Of a DNA stretch of 17,870 nucleotides, positions 7,018-13,788 are shown piece after piece; position 1 is the stretch's first letter; each line of letters begins with the position of its first letter. The notes beneath the pieces are model-generated. The model was not told the DNA's origin and did not search any database. It saw only the letters and a program-made list of their open reading frames with translations. The stretch comes from an uncultured Candidatus Melainabacteria bacterium. Its GTDB lineage: Bacteria; Cyanobacteriota; Vampirovibrionia; Gastranaerophilales; Gastranaerophilaceae. Location of the stretch: NCBI GenBank assembly GCA_932182025.1, contig CAKNXK010000021.1, positions 1 through 17,870 on the forward strand, read 5' to 3'. The position numbers were made by a program, and so were the translations under genes.

Positions 7018-8092
7018 TAATATTAATTTTTACGGAAAGATTATCGATTCTCATGTTCATATAGGGAATTGGTCTGAAAATGGTGTTCAGCGCGATTATA
7101 CTAATGATATTGATGTTTTTATTAAATCCACATTGGATAATGGCGATACTGTAGAAAAAGTTCTGGTATCAAATCTTGATTGTATGACACGTAAAGATGG
7201 CGGTTTTTATTCTGATGAAACGGTTGGGAATAAAAGATTACTTGAATTAGCAGCTAAAAATCCTAAGATCGCACCATTAGCGACTTGCCAGCCAGGATAT
7301 GGCGATGTTGAAAATATTAGAAAGCTTTTAAGAGAAAATCCTGATATGTTTGTAGGATTTAAGTTTCATCCCGAGCAGTTAAATATTCCTGTTTCTGACT
7401 CCAGATATCAGGCTTATATGGAGTTTGCAAAGGAGATGAACTTACCTTGTCTGTTCCACTCAGCAAGAAGTCTTGATGTAACTTACCCTGATGGCGGAAT
7501 TGGCAAGGCATCTGTATTGTCAAATCCTGAACAAATTTATGAACTTGCAAAAAGAAATAAAGATGTTAAAGTTGTAATGGCTCATTGGGGTGGAGATGGC
7601 GAAGCAAATATTGATATTACAACAAGATGTATTGTTGATTCAATTAAAAAGAAAGACGCAAAATTATATGCAGATATTTCATGGGTAGATTGTGATAATC
7701 CGCAAAAACCGAATATTAAAAGAATTATTGAACAGTTAAAATCTGAAAATGCTTTAGACAGGATTTTATTTGGTACAGACGCTCCTTTGGGAAGATTTGG
7801 TTCAAAACAAGAATATGAAAAAACTATTAATGATATTAAATCTATGATAAGACGGGAATTTTCTTCAGAAGCAGAAGATATTATTGATAAAATTTTCTAT
7901 TCAAACGCAAAAAAAGTGTTTTTATCAAAACAAAAACCTCCGCAAGGAAAACCGACTCCACCTCCTAAACCACCAAAAGGAAATAAGAAGCTTAAGTTTT
8001 TAATAGCGGCAGGCTTGTTAATTTTAGGTGCTGCCGGCTGGTATTTTTATAATAAGCATAACAAATCAAACTCAGTTGATATTCGCGCCTAG
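6998..8092 (+). CDS. Amidohydrolase-family metal-dependent hydrolase with C-terminal membrane anchor
   Basis: A 364-residue protein with a TIM-barrel amidohydrolase domain (amidohydro_2-like, residues 10-310). Metal-site motifs are visible in order: HVH (19-21), FKFHPE (H124), LFHSA (H154), MAHWGG (H196) and FGTDAP (D261). Substrate is unknown; family members hydrolyse or decarboxylate small molecules. After the barrel comes a proline-rich linker (312-328, KPPQGKPTPPPKPPKG), a hydrophobic helix (about 333-350, FLIAAGLLILGAAGWYFY) and a 13-residue polar tail. There is no signal peptide, so I infer a cytoplasmic catalytic domain tethered to the inner membrane. Its first residues (MRLSSIN, INFYGKII) echo those of the preceding protein. 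The 3' end overlaps the convergent maf gene by 21 bases. Confidence 0.85.
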   Translation: MRLSSINNINFYGKIIDSHVHIGNWSENGVQRDYTNDIDVFIKSTLDNGDTVEKVLVSNLDCMTRKDGGFYSDETVGNKRLLELAAKNPKIAPLATCQPGYGDVENIRKLLRENPDMFVGFKFHPEQLNIPVSDSRYQAYMEFAKEMNLPCLFHSARSLDVTYPDGGIGKASVLSNPEQIYELAKRNKDVKVVMAHWGGDGEANIDITTRCIVDSIKKKDAKLYADISWVDCDNPQKPNIKRIIEQLKSENALDRILFGTDAPLGRFGSKQEYEKTINDIKSMIRREFSSEAEDIIDKIFYSNAKKVFLSKQKPPQGKPTPPPKPPKGNKKLKFLIAAGLLILGAAGWYFYNKHNKSNSVDIRA

Positions 8093-8653
8093 TTGAGTCA
8101 GTACTGCAGTTAAGGCTTCAGGAGCCAGTCCGACAATATTTTCGAAACTTCCTTCGTACTTATCTAAAAAGTTTGGAGGAAGTTCTTGTATGCCGTAGCT
8201 TCCAGCTTTGTCCAGCGGGTTAAAATTATCTATATAATAATGGATTTGTTCATCTGATAATTCATTGAATCGGACATAACTTGTTGTTGATAGTAAAGCT
8301 GCTCTATTTGTTTTAGTGTTAATTCCGCAAATTGAAGTTACAACACTGTGGGTTTGTCCTGATAGCTCACGAAGCATTTTGAACGCTTCTTCTTTTGAGT
8401 GCGGCTTGCCAAGGATTTTATTATGCAGAACTACTACAGTATCTGCTCCGATTACAATTTCGTTATGTCCGACGCGTCTTACAACATCAAGACATTTTTG
8501 AGTAGCAAGGTCTTCAATCAAATCATAAGAAAAATTATCTGTTTCAAGTTTTTCATCGTAGTTTGACGGTATTATTTCAAAATTAATGCCTAAGTCGGTC
8601 ATTATTTGTTTTCTGCGTGGTGAGTTTGATGCGAGAATAATCTTAGTATCCAT
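8072..8653 (-). CDS. maf: Maf-type nucleoside triphosphate pyrophosphatase
   Basis: A 193-residue enzyme that hydrolyses non-canonical or excess NTPs (dTTP/UTP subtype most likely) to NMP and pyrophosphate. The family motifs are all present: SNSPRR (9-14), the catalytic-site IGADTVV (68-74, D71), GKP (82-84), SGQTHSVVTSI (98-108) and DKAGSYGIQ (148-156), with GSFENIVGLA near the end. The start at 8653 is chosen because MDTKIILASNSPRR is the normal N-terminus; a longer reading from 8740 would lie inside the upstream radical SAM gene in another frame. The ATG overlaps the last 11 bases of that gene. Length is normal. Confidence 0.93.
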   Translation of the reverse strand: MDTKIILASNSPRRKQIMTDLGINFEIIPSNYDEKLETDNFSYDLIEDLATQKCLDVVRRVGHNEIVIGADTVVVLHNKILGKPHSKEEAFKMLRELSGQTHSVVTSICGINTKTNRAALLSTTSYVRFNELSDEQIHYYIDNFNPLDKAGSYGIQELPPNFLDKYEGSFENIVGLAPEALTAVLTQLGANIN

Positions 8654-9269
8654 TTGTAATAAATTCCCTGTTTCGAAATTCTGCACCAAGAGATTTCGCG
8701 ATTTTTTCACAGTTTTCAATATTAATTTCGCGTTCGTCAAATCCCGTTACGATACTTGCTACTGTTTTTATTCCTGCTTCGTTGCAAGCTTTAATGAAGC
8801 TTTTTACTTCTTCAAAAGCATTTTCAATTTTTGGTTGACAGATTTCGTTATATTGTTCTGCATTATCAGAGTTTAAACTAATAGATGCTTCATCTAATAA
8901 ATCTTTAAATTCTTCTGCAATATTTGTCTTATAAATTGCATTTGCGTGCCCGTTTGTATTAACTCTGATTTTGATTTCAGGGTAATTTTTTCTTAAGTAT
9001 TGTGCAAATTCTTTCATCATGTCTTTTTTTAAGAAAGGTTCGCCGTAACCGCAAAATACAACTTGTTTAGGAGCCGGATTATAAGCGTTAAACTGTTCAA
9101 TAACATCATCTAATGTGAACTTGTCGTCGTGCCACATTTCTGCTCCGCAAACATCGTCTTTCTGTTCTCTAAGACAGAATACGCAAGAGTTTGTACAAGC
9201 GTTTGTAAGGTTAACATAAACTGTTTCAGGTGATTTTTCGTTATTTATTGAATAGACTAATGTATACAT
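8643..9269 (-). CDS. Radical SAM protein, TatD-associated type
   Basis: A 208-residue protein. The cluster-binding motif is C25-x3-C29-x2-C32 (NACTNSCVFC), preceded by VYVNLT. GYGEP (about 74-78) is the SAM-binding GGE-like motif, and RVNTNGHAN and ASISLNS are further radical SAM core strands. The short length and the YVNLTNACTNSC-FC-R opening resemble the family annotated as TatD-associated radical SAM proteins; the reaction is unknown. No SPASM or other C-terminal domain fits within this length. AAGGAG precedes the ATG. The gene overlaps maf by 11 bases, so both are made from one message. The nearby gene at 6998 is a different metal hydrolase, not a TatD. Confidence 0.85.
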   Translation of the reverse strand: MYTLVYSINNEKSPETVYVNLTNACTNSCVFCLREQKDDVCGAEMWHDDKFTLDDVIEQFNAYNPAPKQVVFCGYGEPFLKKDMMKEFAQYLRKNYPEIKIRVNTNGHANAIYKTNIAEEFKDLLDEASISLNSDNAEQYNEICQPKIENAFEEVKSFIKACNEAGIKTVASIVTGFDEREINIENCEKIAKSLGAEFRNREFITNGY

Positions 9270-9304
9270 TCTATACTCCTTTATTAATAATGTAACATAA
9301 AAAC

Positions 9305-9333
9305 TTTACAAACAAACATGTTCTGTTTAGAAT
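9305..9333 (+). promoter_or_regulatory. Promoter of rpsT
   Basis: TTTACA (9305-9310), a 17-base spacer and TAGAAT (9328-9333), each hexamer one base from consensus. Transcription should start near 9340, giving a leader of about 80 bases. The radical SAM gene diverges on the other side. Confidence 0.75.
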
Positions 9334-9341
9334 GTAGTTAC

Positions 9342-9393
9342 TCACTATCCTCAGAGTGAAGGGTGCGTAATAAAGGGGTCATTGCCTTTATTA
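9342..9393 (+). promoter_or_regulatory. Two-hairpin leader of rpsT
   Basis: Hairpin 1 is TCACT/AGTGA (9342-9359). Hairpin 2 is TAATAAAGG/CCTTTATTA (9368-9393), 9 perfect pairs around an 8-nt loop. They lie between the predicted transcription start and the Shine-Dalgarno at 9408-9413. S20 synthesis is feedback-regulated in Escherichia coli; a similar role here is inference. Confidence 0.45.
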
Positions 9394-9422
9394 TAAGCCG
9401 CAAGTCGAAAGGAAAAAGAAAA

Positions 9423-9689
9423 ATGGCAAATATTAAGTCAGCAAAAAAAAGAGTTTTAATTGCAGAAGCTAACAGACAAAGAAACGTAGCTTTCAAAACT
9501 TCTATCAAAACTGCAGTAAAAAAAGCATTAGCCTTAGCAGAAGGTGAAGACAAAGAAGCTTTGAATGCATCAATCTCAAAAGTTTACCAACTTTGTGATA
9601 AAGCTGTTTCAAAAGGTATTTTGCACAAAAATACAGCTGCAAGAAAGAAATCAAGACTTGTTTTAGCTATTAAAAAGTTAGCAAAATAA
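9423..9689 (+). CDS. rpsT: 30S ribosomal protein S20
   Basis: An 88-residue, very basic 16S rRNA-binding primary assembly protein. MANIKSAKKRVLIAEANRQRN is the canonical N-terminus, and KGILHKNTAARKKSRLVLAIKKL is the canonical C-terminus. The ATG at 9423 has GAAAGGA 9 bases upstream. A longer frame from a GTG at 9363 would run through the leader hairpin and add 20 atypical residues, so it is rejected. The gene is monocistronic, with its own promoter and a terminator that starts 4 bases after the stop. Confidence 0.97.
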   Translation: MANIKSAKKRVLIAEANRQRNVAFKTSIKTAVKKALALAEGEDKEALNASISKVYQLCDKAVSKGILHKNTAARKKSRLVLAIKKLAK

Positions 9690-9692
9690 CTT

Positions 9693-9724
9693 AAAAAAAC
9701 GAGGCGTAAGCCTCGTTTTTTTTT
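9693..9724. terminator. Bidirectional terminator between rpsT and the radical SAM gene
   Basis: AAAAAAACGAGGC (9693-9705) pairs with GCCTCGTTTTTTT (9710-9722) around GTAA. A-rich and T-rich sides give U-runs on both strands, so it serves both convergent genes. Its right arm reaches into the stop codon (9723-9725) of the minus-strand gene. Confidence 0.92.
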
Positions 9725-11117
9725 ATCTCTTTATTAAAAGTGCAATTCCTGCTTTAAAATAATTTTTGAACTCTGTTAAACTTCTTAATCCCAATAATGT
9801 TTTTAAAATAAATTTTGGTCTTAAATAAAACCTTTTTACAGCTTGCTTATGAAGCTCAAAAATTCTTTCTTTTGAAAGCTCATGCGAGCGCACTGTTGGA
9901 ACATAGTATGCACTATTAAAATCAAGATTGTCTGTTACAAGCTTATTCATCATTGCGTATGCAAAAAATCTTGTTCCCGGAAGCGGTGCAGCTGTATAAA
10001 AGCTGATAAAATTACTGTCTAATTCAATCGCAAACTTAATTGTTTCTTCAACAGTATGTTCTGTTTCCCAAGGTAATCCGATTACAAAGTAGTTATAAAT
10101 CTTTATTTTATTTTTCTTTAAGATTTTTACTGTGTTTCTGATGTCGTCAAGAGAAATTTTCTTGCCAATATTGTCCAAAACTTCTTGAGAACCGCTTTCT
10201 ACGCCAATACTTGCTAAGCGGCAGCCGGCTTTGTACATATAAGATGCCATTTCATCATCCATTGTGTTTGCTCTTGTATTGGCAGACCATGTGATTTTTA
10301 AACCGCTGTTAATAATTTTTTTGCATAAATCAATTGTCCAATCTCTGTTGATGTTAAATATATCAGACCAGAATAAAAAATTTCTTATGTTGTACTTTTC
10401 AACACATTCTTTAATCTCTGCAATTATGTTTTCTGCGCTTCTCATTCTTACTTTTGCACCTGAAACAGGTGTTGCAAGGCAGAAGAAACAGTGATAAGGG
10501 CAGCCTCTGGAAACTTTTATTACACCCTGAACTTTTCCGTTATCAGGGCGTCTGTAGATTGAGTTATCGACAAGATGCCTTGCAGGAAATGGTAATGAAT
10601 CAAGATCTTCATTGAATGGTCTTAGTTCATTTTTTACACCTTGGTTGTTTTCTCTATAACAAATTCCAAGAATATCTTTATCGGCAACTCCTTCTAAAAT
10701 CTCTTTTAACGTAAGTTCCGGTTCGCCTATAATTACATAATCAATAAAAGGATTTTCGTAAATTACATTTGTATTGTAAGTTAGGAACGTCGCACCTTTA
10801 ACAATAATTTTTGTAGATGGAGAAACGCTTTTTGCCAATGCTAAAGCTTCCATATCTGTTTTAAATGTAGGTGTTGCAATGTTTGCAACAATATAATCAG
10901 GTGAAAACTCCTGAACATCTTTTATAAAGTCTCCGCCAAGACTATAGTCATGTATTTTAGCTTCAAATCCACAATTTTCTGCAATTGCAGCCAGATACAT
11001 TAAATCAGTAGGAGGAAGCGGAGGAATTACTAATAATTCTTTTGTAGGCTGCTGACAACGGTCTTCTCTGTTTAGAACAGGAGAAGGCGGATATACTAAG
11101 AATACTTTTTTACTCAC
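9723..11117 (-). CDS. Radical SAM enzyme with N-terminal B12-binding-like domain
   Basis: A 464-residue class B-type radical SAM protein. Residues 1-150 form a cobalamin-binding-like Rossmann domain (KKVFLVYPPSP, LPPTDLMYLAAIAENCG, PDYIVANIATPTF, IDYVIIGEPELTLKEIL). The radical SAM core follows, with C206-x3-C210-x2-C213 in SRGCPYHCFFC, then IGVESGS and YFVIGLPWET. The C-terminal 80 residues are basic and helical. Such enzymes commonly methylate or rearrange lipids, sugars, antibiotics or tRNA; the substrate here is unknown. The DxHxxG cobalamin-ligand motif is absent, as in many of the class. The GTG start (11117) directly abuts the MFS stop (TAAGTG), and AAGGAG lies about 12 bases upstream, so the two genes are co-translated. 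Confidence 0.87.
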   Translation of the reverse strand: MSKKVFLVYPPSPVLNREDRCQQPTKELLVIPPLPPTDLMYLAAIAENCGFEAKIHDYSLGGDFIKDVQEFSPDYIVANIATPTFKTDMEALALAKSVSPSTKIIVKGATFLTYNTNVIYENPFIDYVIIGEPELTLKEILEGVADKDILGICYRENNQGVKNELRPFNEDLDSLPFPARHLVDNSIYRRPDNGKVQGVIKVSRGCPYHCFFCLATPVSGAKVRMRSAENIIAEIKECVEKYNIRNFLFWSDIFNINRDWTIDLCKKIINSGLKITWSANTRANTMDDEMASYMYKAGCRLASIGVESGSQEVLDNIGKKISLDDIRNTVKILKKNKIKIYNYFVIGLPWETEHTVEETIKFAIELDSNFISFYTAAPLPGTRFFAYAMMNKLVTDNLDFNSAYYVPTVRSHELSKERIFELHKQAVKRFYLRPKFILKTLLGLRSLTEFKNYFKAGIALLIKR

Positions 11118-12485
11118 TTATGCGCGAAGCTCCTTAACTCTTGATGCGATAATAGAAGCCGCAACCAGACAGAATGCACCGATTAAGAAAGTGTATTCCC
11201 AGTGGTAGTTAACTCCTGCATCTACGCTGAAAACGCATTTGTTAATAATCCATGAAACAAGAGTGCAAACAAATACCTGCGGTCCTGCGATGAAGATATT
11301 AAATATACCCATAACAGAACCTTCTGTTCCCGGCTTAATGTATTGAGAAAGCATAGCAAACGGTAATGCGCAAATACTAGCCCAACCAATACCGGAAAGT
11401 CCCATTAATACTGCAACGGTCGTGTGGTCTTTAGTGAATGCCATTCCTAAGAATGCTAATGCCATAGAAATCATTGATATAATATGAACTTTTTTGTTTC
11501 CGAATTTAACCGATAATATTCCAATAGGAATAGCAACCAAGAAACAAACTAAGTTAAATATTGCAAAACAGATTGAAGAGAAGTTTGTACCTGCTGCTAC
11601 TGCATTTTCAAAAGAAGCTTTTACAGCCTCGTTTACCCCTGATAAATCAGGAACGCCGTATACAGTGTGGATTGCATATTGAGTAAAATAAATCATCATA
11701 CACATATTTCCAATCCAGGTGAAGAACTGCATCCAACAGATTTTTCCTACTTCCGGAGAAAGTGCAAAGAATTCTTTTAATGATTTTATGAAATCGAATT
11801 TTTCTGTTTTTTCATTTTCTTTTGGTTCGTATCTTTTTTCTTTAATTACCATACAAGTCCAAAACATACCAAGAGTAAATGCTAATGCAGCCATAATAAA
11901 TTGAGCATTAACAGACATTTGATAATTAAATGCCCATTTTAAAAACGGAGCAGTAGCTGCTGCAATAACAGACCCTAAACCAATAGCAAGGCTGATGTAA
12001 GAGTTTGCAATTGAATGTTGTTCTTGAGGTACAACATCAGGAACAAGAGCTCTATATGGACCTTGAGCAATGTTTACACAAGCATCAAGAATCCAAATCA
12101 TAACAGCAGCAAAAGCTAAAGCTGCAAGAGCAGGGAATTTAATGTGAAGAGATGATGAAATAAAGTTTGTAATAGCTTCAGAATTTGGCAAAGCCCATAA
12201 AGCAAGAGCAGAAAGCAAAGCGCCGCCTAAAAGATAAGGACGTCTTCTGCCGAATGCCGAAGTTGTTTTATCGCTTAAAGCACCAATCAAAGGCTGAACA
12301 ACCATGCCTGTAAACGGTCCTGCCAGCCAGATTAAACCAAATAAGAACGGAGATGCTCCAAGACTCTCAGTCACAGGTCCTGACAAGATAATTCTCATCT
12401 GCCATGCAAACTGTAATCCGAAAAACCCTATCGCAAAACTTATTAACTTTGCGGTATTAAATTTTTTCAAAGCATTCTCTTCCAT
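11118..12485 (-). CDS. MFS transporter, GPH/SLC45-like sugar family
   Basis: A 455-residue inner-membrane carrier with about 12 hydrophobic segments. The loop 2-3 signature SDKTTSAFGRRRPYLLGG (71-88) and QGPYRALVPDVVP (141-153) are typical of the glycoside/cation symporter-like MFS branch that includes SLC45 and sucrose transporters. The substrate is probably a glycoside or disaccharide, which is inference from the family. The ATG has GAGGAGG 8 bases upstream. It is the first gene of a minus-strand pair with the B12-domain radical SAM enzyme. No sugar hydrolase or sugar regulator lies nearby to name the substrate. Confidence 0.88.
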   Translation of the reverse strand: MEENALKKFNTAKLISFAIGFFGLQFAWQMRIILSGPVTESLGASPFLFGLIWLAGPFTGMVVQPLIGALSDKTTSAFGRRRPYLLGGALLSALALWALPNSEAITNFISSSLHIKFPALAALAFAAVMIWILDACVNIAQGPYRALVPDVVPQEQHSIANSYISLAIGLGSVIAAATAPFLKWAFNYQMSVNAQFIMAALAFTLGMFWTCMVIKEKRYEPKENEKTEKFDFIKSLKEFFALSPEVGKICWMQFFTWIGNMCMMIYFTQYAIHTVYGVPDLSGVNEAVKASFENAVAAGTNFSSICFAIFNLVCFLVAIPIGILSVKFGNKKVHIISMISMALAFLGMAFTKDHTTVAVLMGLSGIGWASICALPFAMLSQYIKPGTEGSVMGIFNIFIAGPQVFVCTLVSWIINKCVFSVDAGVNYHWEYTFLIGAFCLVAASIIASRVKELRA

Positions 12486-12513
12486 TAATATTCCTCCTCA
12501 CACATATATATTT

Positions 12514-12542
12514 AGTCTACAAATAACAAAATTTCCAGTCAA
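12514..12542 (-). promoter_or_regulatory. Candidate promoter of the MFS-radical SAM operon
   Basis: On the minus strand, TTGACT (complement of 12537-12542), 17 bases, and TAGACT (complement of 12514-12519). The -35 is good and the -10 is fair (4 of 6). It would start transcription about 20 bases before the ATG at 12485. Confidence 0.5.
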
Positions 12543-12603
12543 GATAAGTTAAGAGTTGTTACAAAAACGCAAAATTAAAATATTTCGGGTTTTAGAAATT
12601 GTT

Positions 12604-13569
12604 ATGAATAAGATTAGTTTTATCAGAAATATTCCAATAGGCTCTCTTAAAGAATTAAAATATTGTCCTGATGTTGCAAGGCTAACGTTGCCGAATAAGC
12701 TCTGTTCGGATGTTTTTGAGAAAACACCGATAAAAACTGTTTCGATGGAAGAGGTCGTAGAAAAATTTAAAGATAAATTTGATTTGTTTTTAGAAAATGA
12801 TTTTGAAGATTTTGAGATACTTGCTCCGCTTACAAGAGAAGAACGAAGTGATTTGATTTGGTTTATGGAGGACGGTTTTTCGGATCTTAAAACTTTTTGT
12901 ATGTTCGCATTCGGACAGAAACCGGCATTATTATTGTCTGGTGATTCTGAATATATAAATTTGGCAAAGAAAATAAAGTCTGATGATAAAGTTTCTGCAC
13001 AAGTTACCATCGGAGAAGATGAAGAAAAATTTTCTGTTAATCAGCTATTTCTTTTTAACAGATTAATGGTGCAAAATATTATAAATGAAAATAAGGCATT
13101 GTTTATATCAAGATTGGGTTTAGATAAAGATGTGTCATTAGATTTTATTTATTCTAAGCTTATTTCAAAAGACGGTGTGATTGCTCAAGAAGGAGCTACA
13201 ATAAAAAGTCGTTATAACGATGTAATAGGTCTGATTTTGGGTTTTCCAAAGATAAGCAGTTTGATTTATGAGCTTGAAAAACGGATGACAAATCCGCAAT
13301 TAAGATATGCTAAGGATTTAACCGGTTATAAACAAGAATTGATAAATGTATTGTCAAGTGAAGAGTCTCCTTATAAAAATATGAGTAAGGAATTTTTAGA
13401 CAATCTTAAAGAAAAAATTAATTTAATTTCTGAAATAAAACGTTCAGCGTCACTGCTCTGTGGTTTTGAGGGATATCCTTTTATGCATTACCTTGATGAG
13501 CCGGAGGAAATATCAAAAATCCAATTACGTATTATAGAGACTGTGCAAAGGATGGAAAATAAACACTAA
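12604..13569 (+). CDS. Orphan protein of unknown function
   Basis: A 321-residue, mostly helical and acidic protein with no family I recognise. No signal peptide or membrane helix is visible. Notable stretches are TREERSDLIWFMEDGFSDLK, the hydrophobic FCMFAFGQKPALLLSG, and a C-terminal GYPFMHYLDEPEEISKIQLR. The start is uncertain: the ATG at 12604 begins MNKISFIRNIPIG, and a TTG at 12556 would add 16 basic residues; neither has a Shine-Dalgarno. I prefer 12604. It is divergent from the MFS operon and runs up to the tRNA-Gln terminator hairpin, 2 bases past its stop. Codon use resembles its neighbours, so it looks like a genuine chromosomal gene. Confidence 0.7.
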   Translation: MNKISFIRNIPIGSLKELKYCPDVARLTLPNKLCSDVFEKTPIKTVSMEEVVEKFKDKFDLFLENDFEDFEILAPLTREERSDLIWFMEDGFSDLKTFCMFAFGQKPALLLSGDSEYINLAKKIKSDDKVSAQVTIGEDEEKFSVNQLFLFNRLMVQNIINENKALFISRLGLDKDVSLDFIYSKLISKDGVIAQEGATIKSRYNDVIGLILGFPKISSLIYELEKRMTNPQLRYAKDLTGYKQELINVLSSEESPYKNMSKEFLDNLKEKINLISEIKRSASLLCGFEGYPFMHYLDEPEEISKIQLRIIETVQRMENKH

Positions 13570-13589
13570 AAAAGAGCCTTTCGGCTCTT
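13568..13589 (-). terminator. Intrinsic terminator of tRNA-Gln
   Basis: On the minus strand AAGAGCC-GAAA-GGCTCTT (13589 to 13572) is followed by a T-run made by the A-run at 13568-13571. On the plus strand there is no proper T-run, so it serves the tRNA mainly. It lies directly beyond the stop codon of the plus-strand orphan gene. Confidence 0.85.
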
Positions 13590-13592
13590 AAT

Positions 13593-13668
13593 TGGCTGGG
13601 ACGGAAGGATTCGAACCTCCGAGATGGCTGGACCAAAACCAGCTGCCTTACCACTTGGCGACGTCCCA
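13593..13668 (-). tRNA. tRNA-Gln(UUG)
   Basis: A 76-nt cloverleaf on the minus strand: acceptor stem TGGGACG pairs with CGTCCCA, then discriminator G and encoded CCA (complement of 13593-13595). The anticodon arm is GCTGG-TTTTGGT-CCAGC, giving anticodon UUG, which reads CAA and CAG (wobble). The T-arm GGAGG-TTCGAAT-CCTTC (with one wobble-type mismatch) contains the TTCGAAT loop. It has its own promoter and terminator. Confidence 0.97.
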
Positions 13669-13682
13669 ATGGGTACTTTTAT

Positions 13683-13710
13683 ATAATATGATATCAATAT
13701 TGTTTGTCAA
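13683..13710 (-). promoter_or_regulatory. Promoter of tRNA-Gln
   Basis: On the minus strand a perfect TTGACA (complement of 13705-13710), 16 bases, and TATTAT (complement of 13683-13688). The -10 ends 14 bases before the mature 5' end, so only a short 5' leader is made. Confidence 0.85.
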
Positions 13711-13728
13711 GTCACTTTTTTAAAAACT

Positions 13729-13759
13729 AAAAAGACGGATTTTTAAAACCCGTCTTTTT
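13729..13759 (-). terminator. Intrinsic terminator of the Gly/Met-rich gene
   Basis: AAAAAGACGG (13729-13738) pairs perfectly with CCGTCTTTTT (13750-13759) around an AT-rich loop. It lies 29 bases beyond the minus-strand stop at 13789, and minus-strand readthrough meets a T-run. It insulates the tRNA promoter. Confidence 0.88.
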
Positions 13760-13788
13760 CTTATGGTTAAAAGGATTAAGGTTATTTT

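Noticed and set aside
8654..8740. Longer Maf start at 8740
   Set aside because: The added residues lie in the body of the radical SAM gene in another frame and precede the normal Maf N-terminus.
9363..9422. Longer S20 start at a GTG
   Set aside because: It reads through the leader hairpin and Shine-Dalgarno; the canonical S20 N-terminus begins at 9423.
12490..12504. TCCTCCTCACAC resembles the core of the cyanobacterial Yfr1 small RNA
   Set aside because: It is the complement of the MFS gene's Shine-Dalgarno (GAGGAGG), with no flanking hairpins or terminator on the plus strand.
12556..12603. TTG start for the orphan protein
   Set aside because: It adds 16 basic residues with no Shine-Dalgarno; the ATG at 12604 is the simpler start, though not proven.
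12549..13010. Minus-strand open frame of 153 codons
   Set aside because: It is a shadow of the plus-strand orphan gene, serine- and phenylalanine-rich, with no ribosome binding site or family match.
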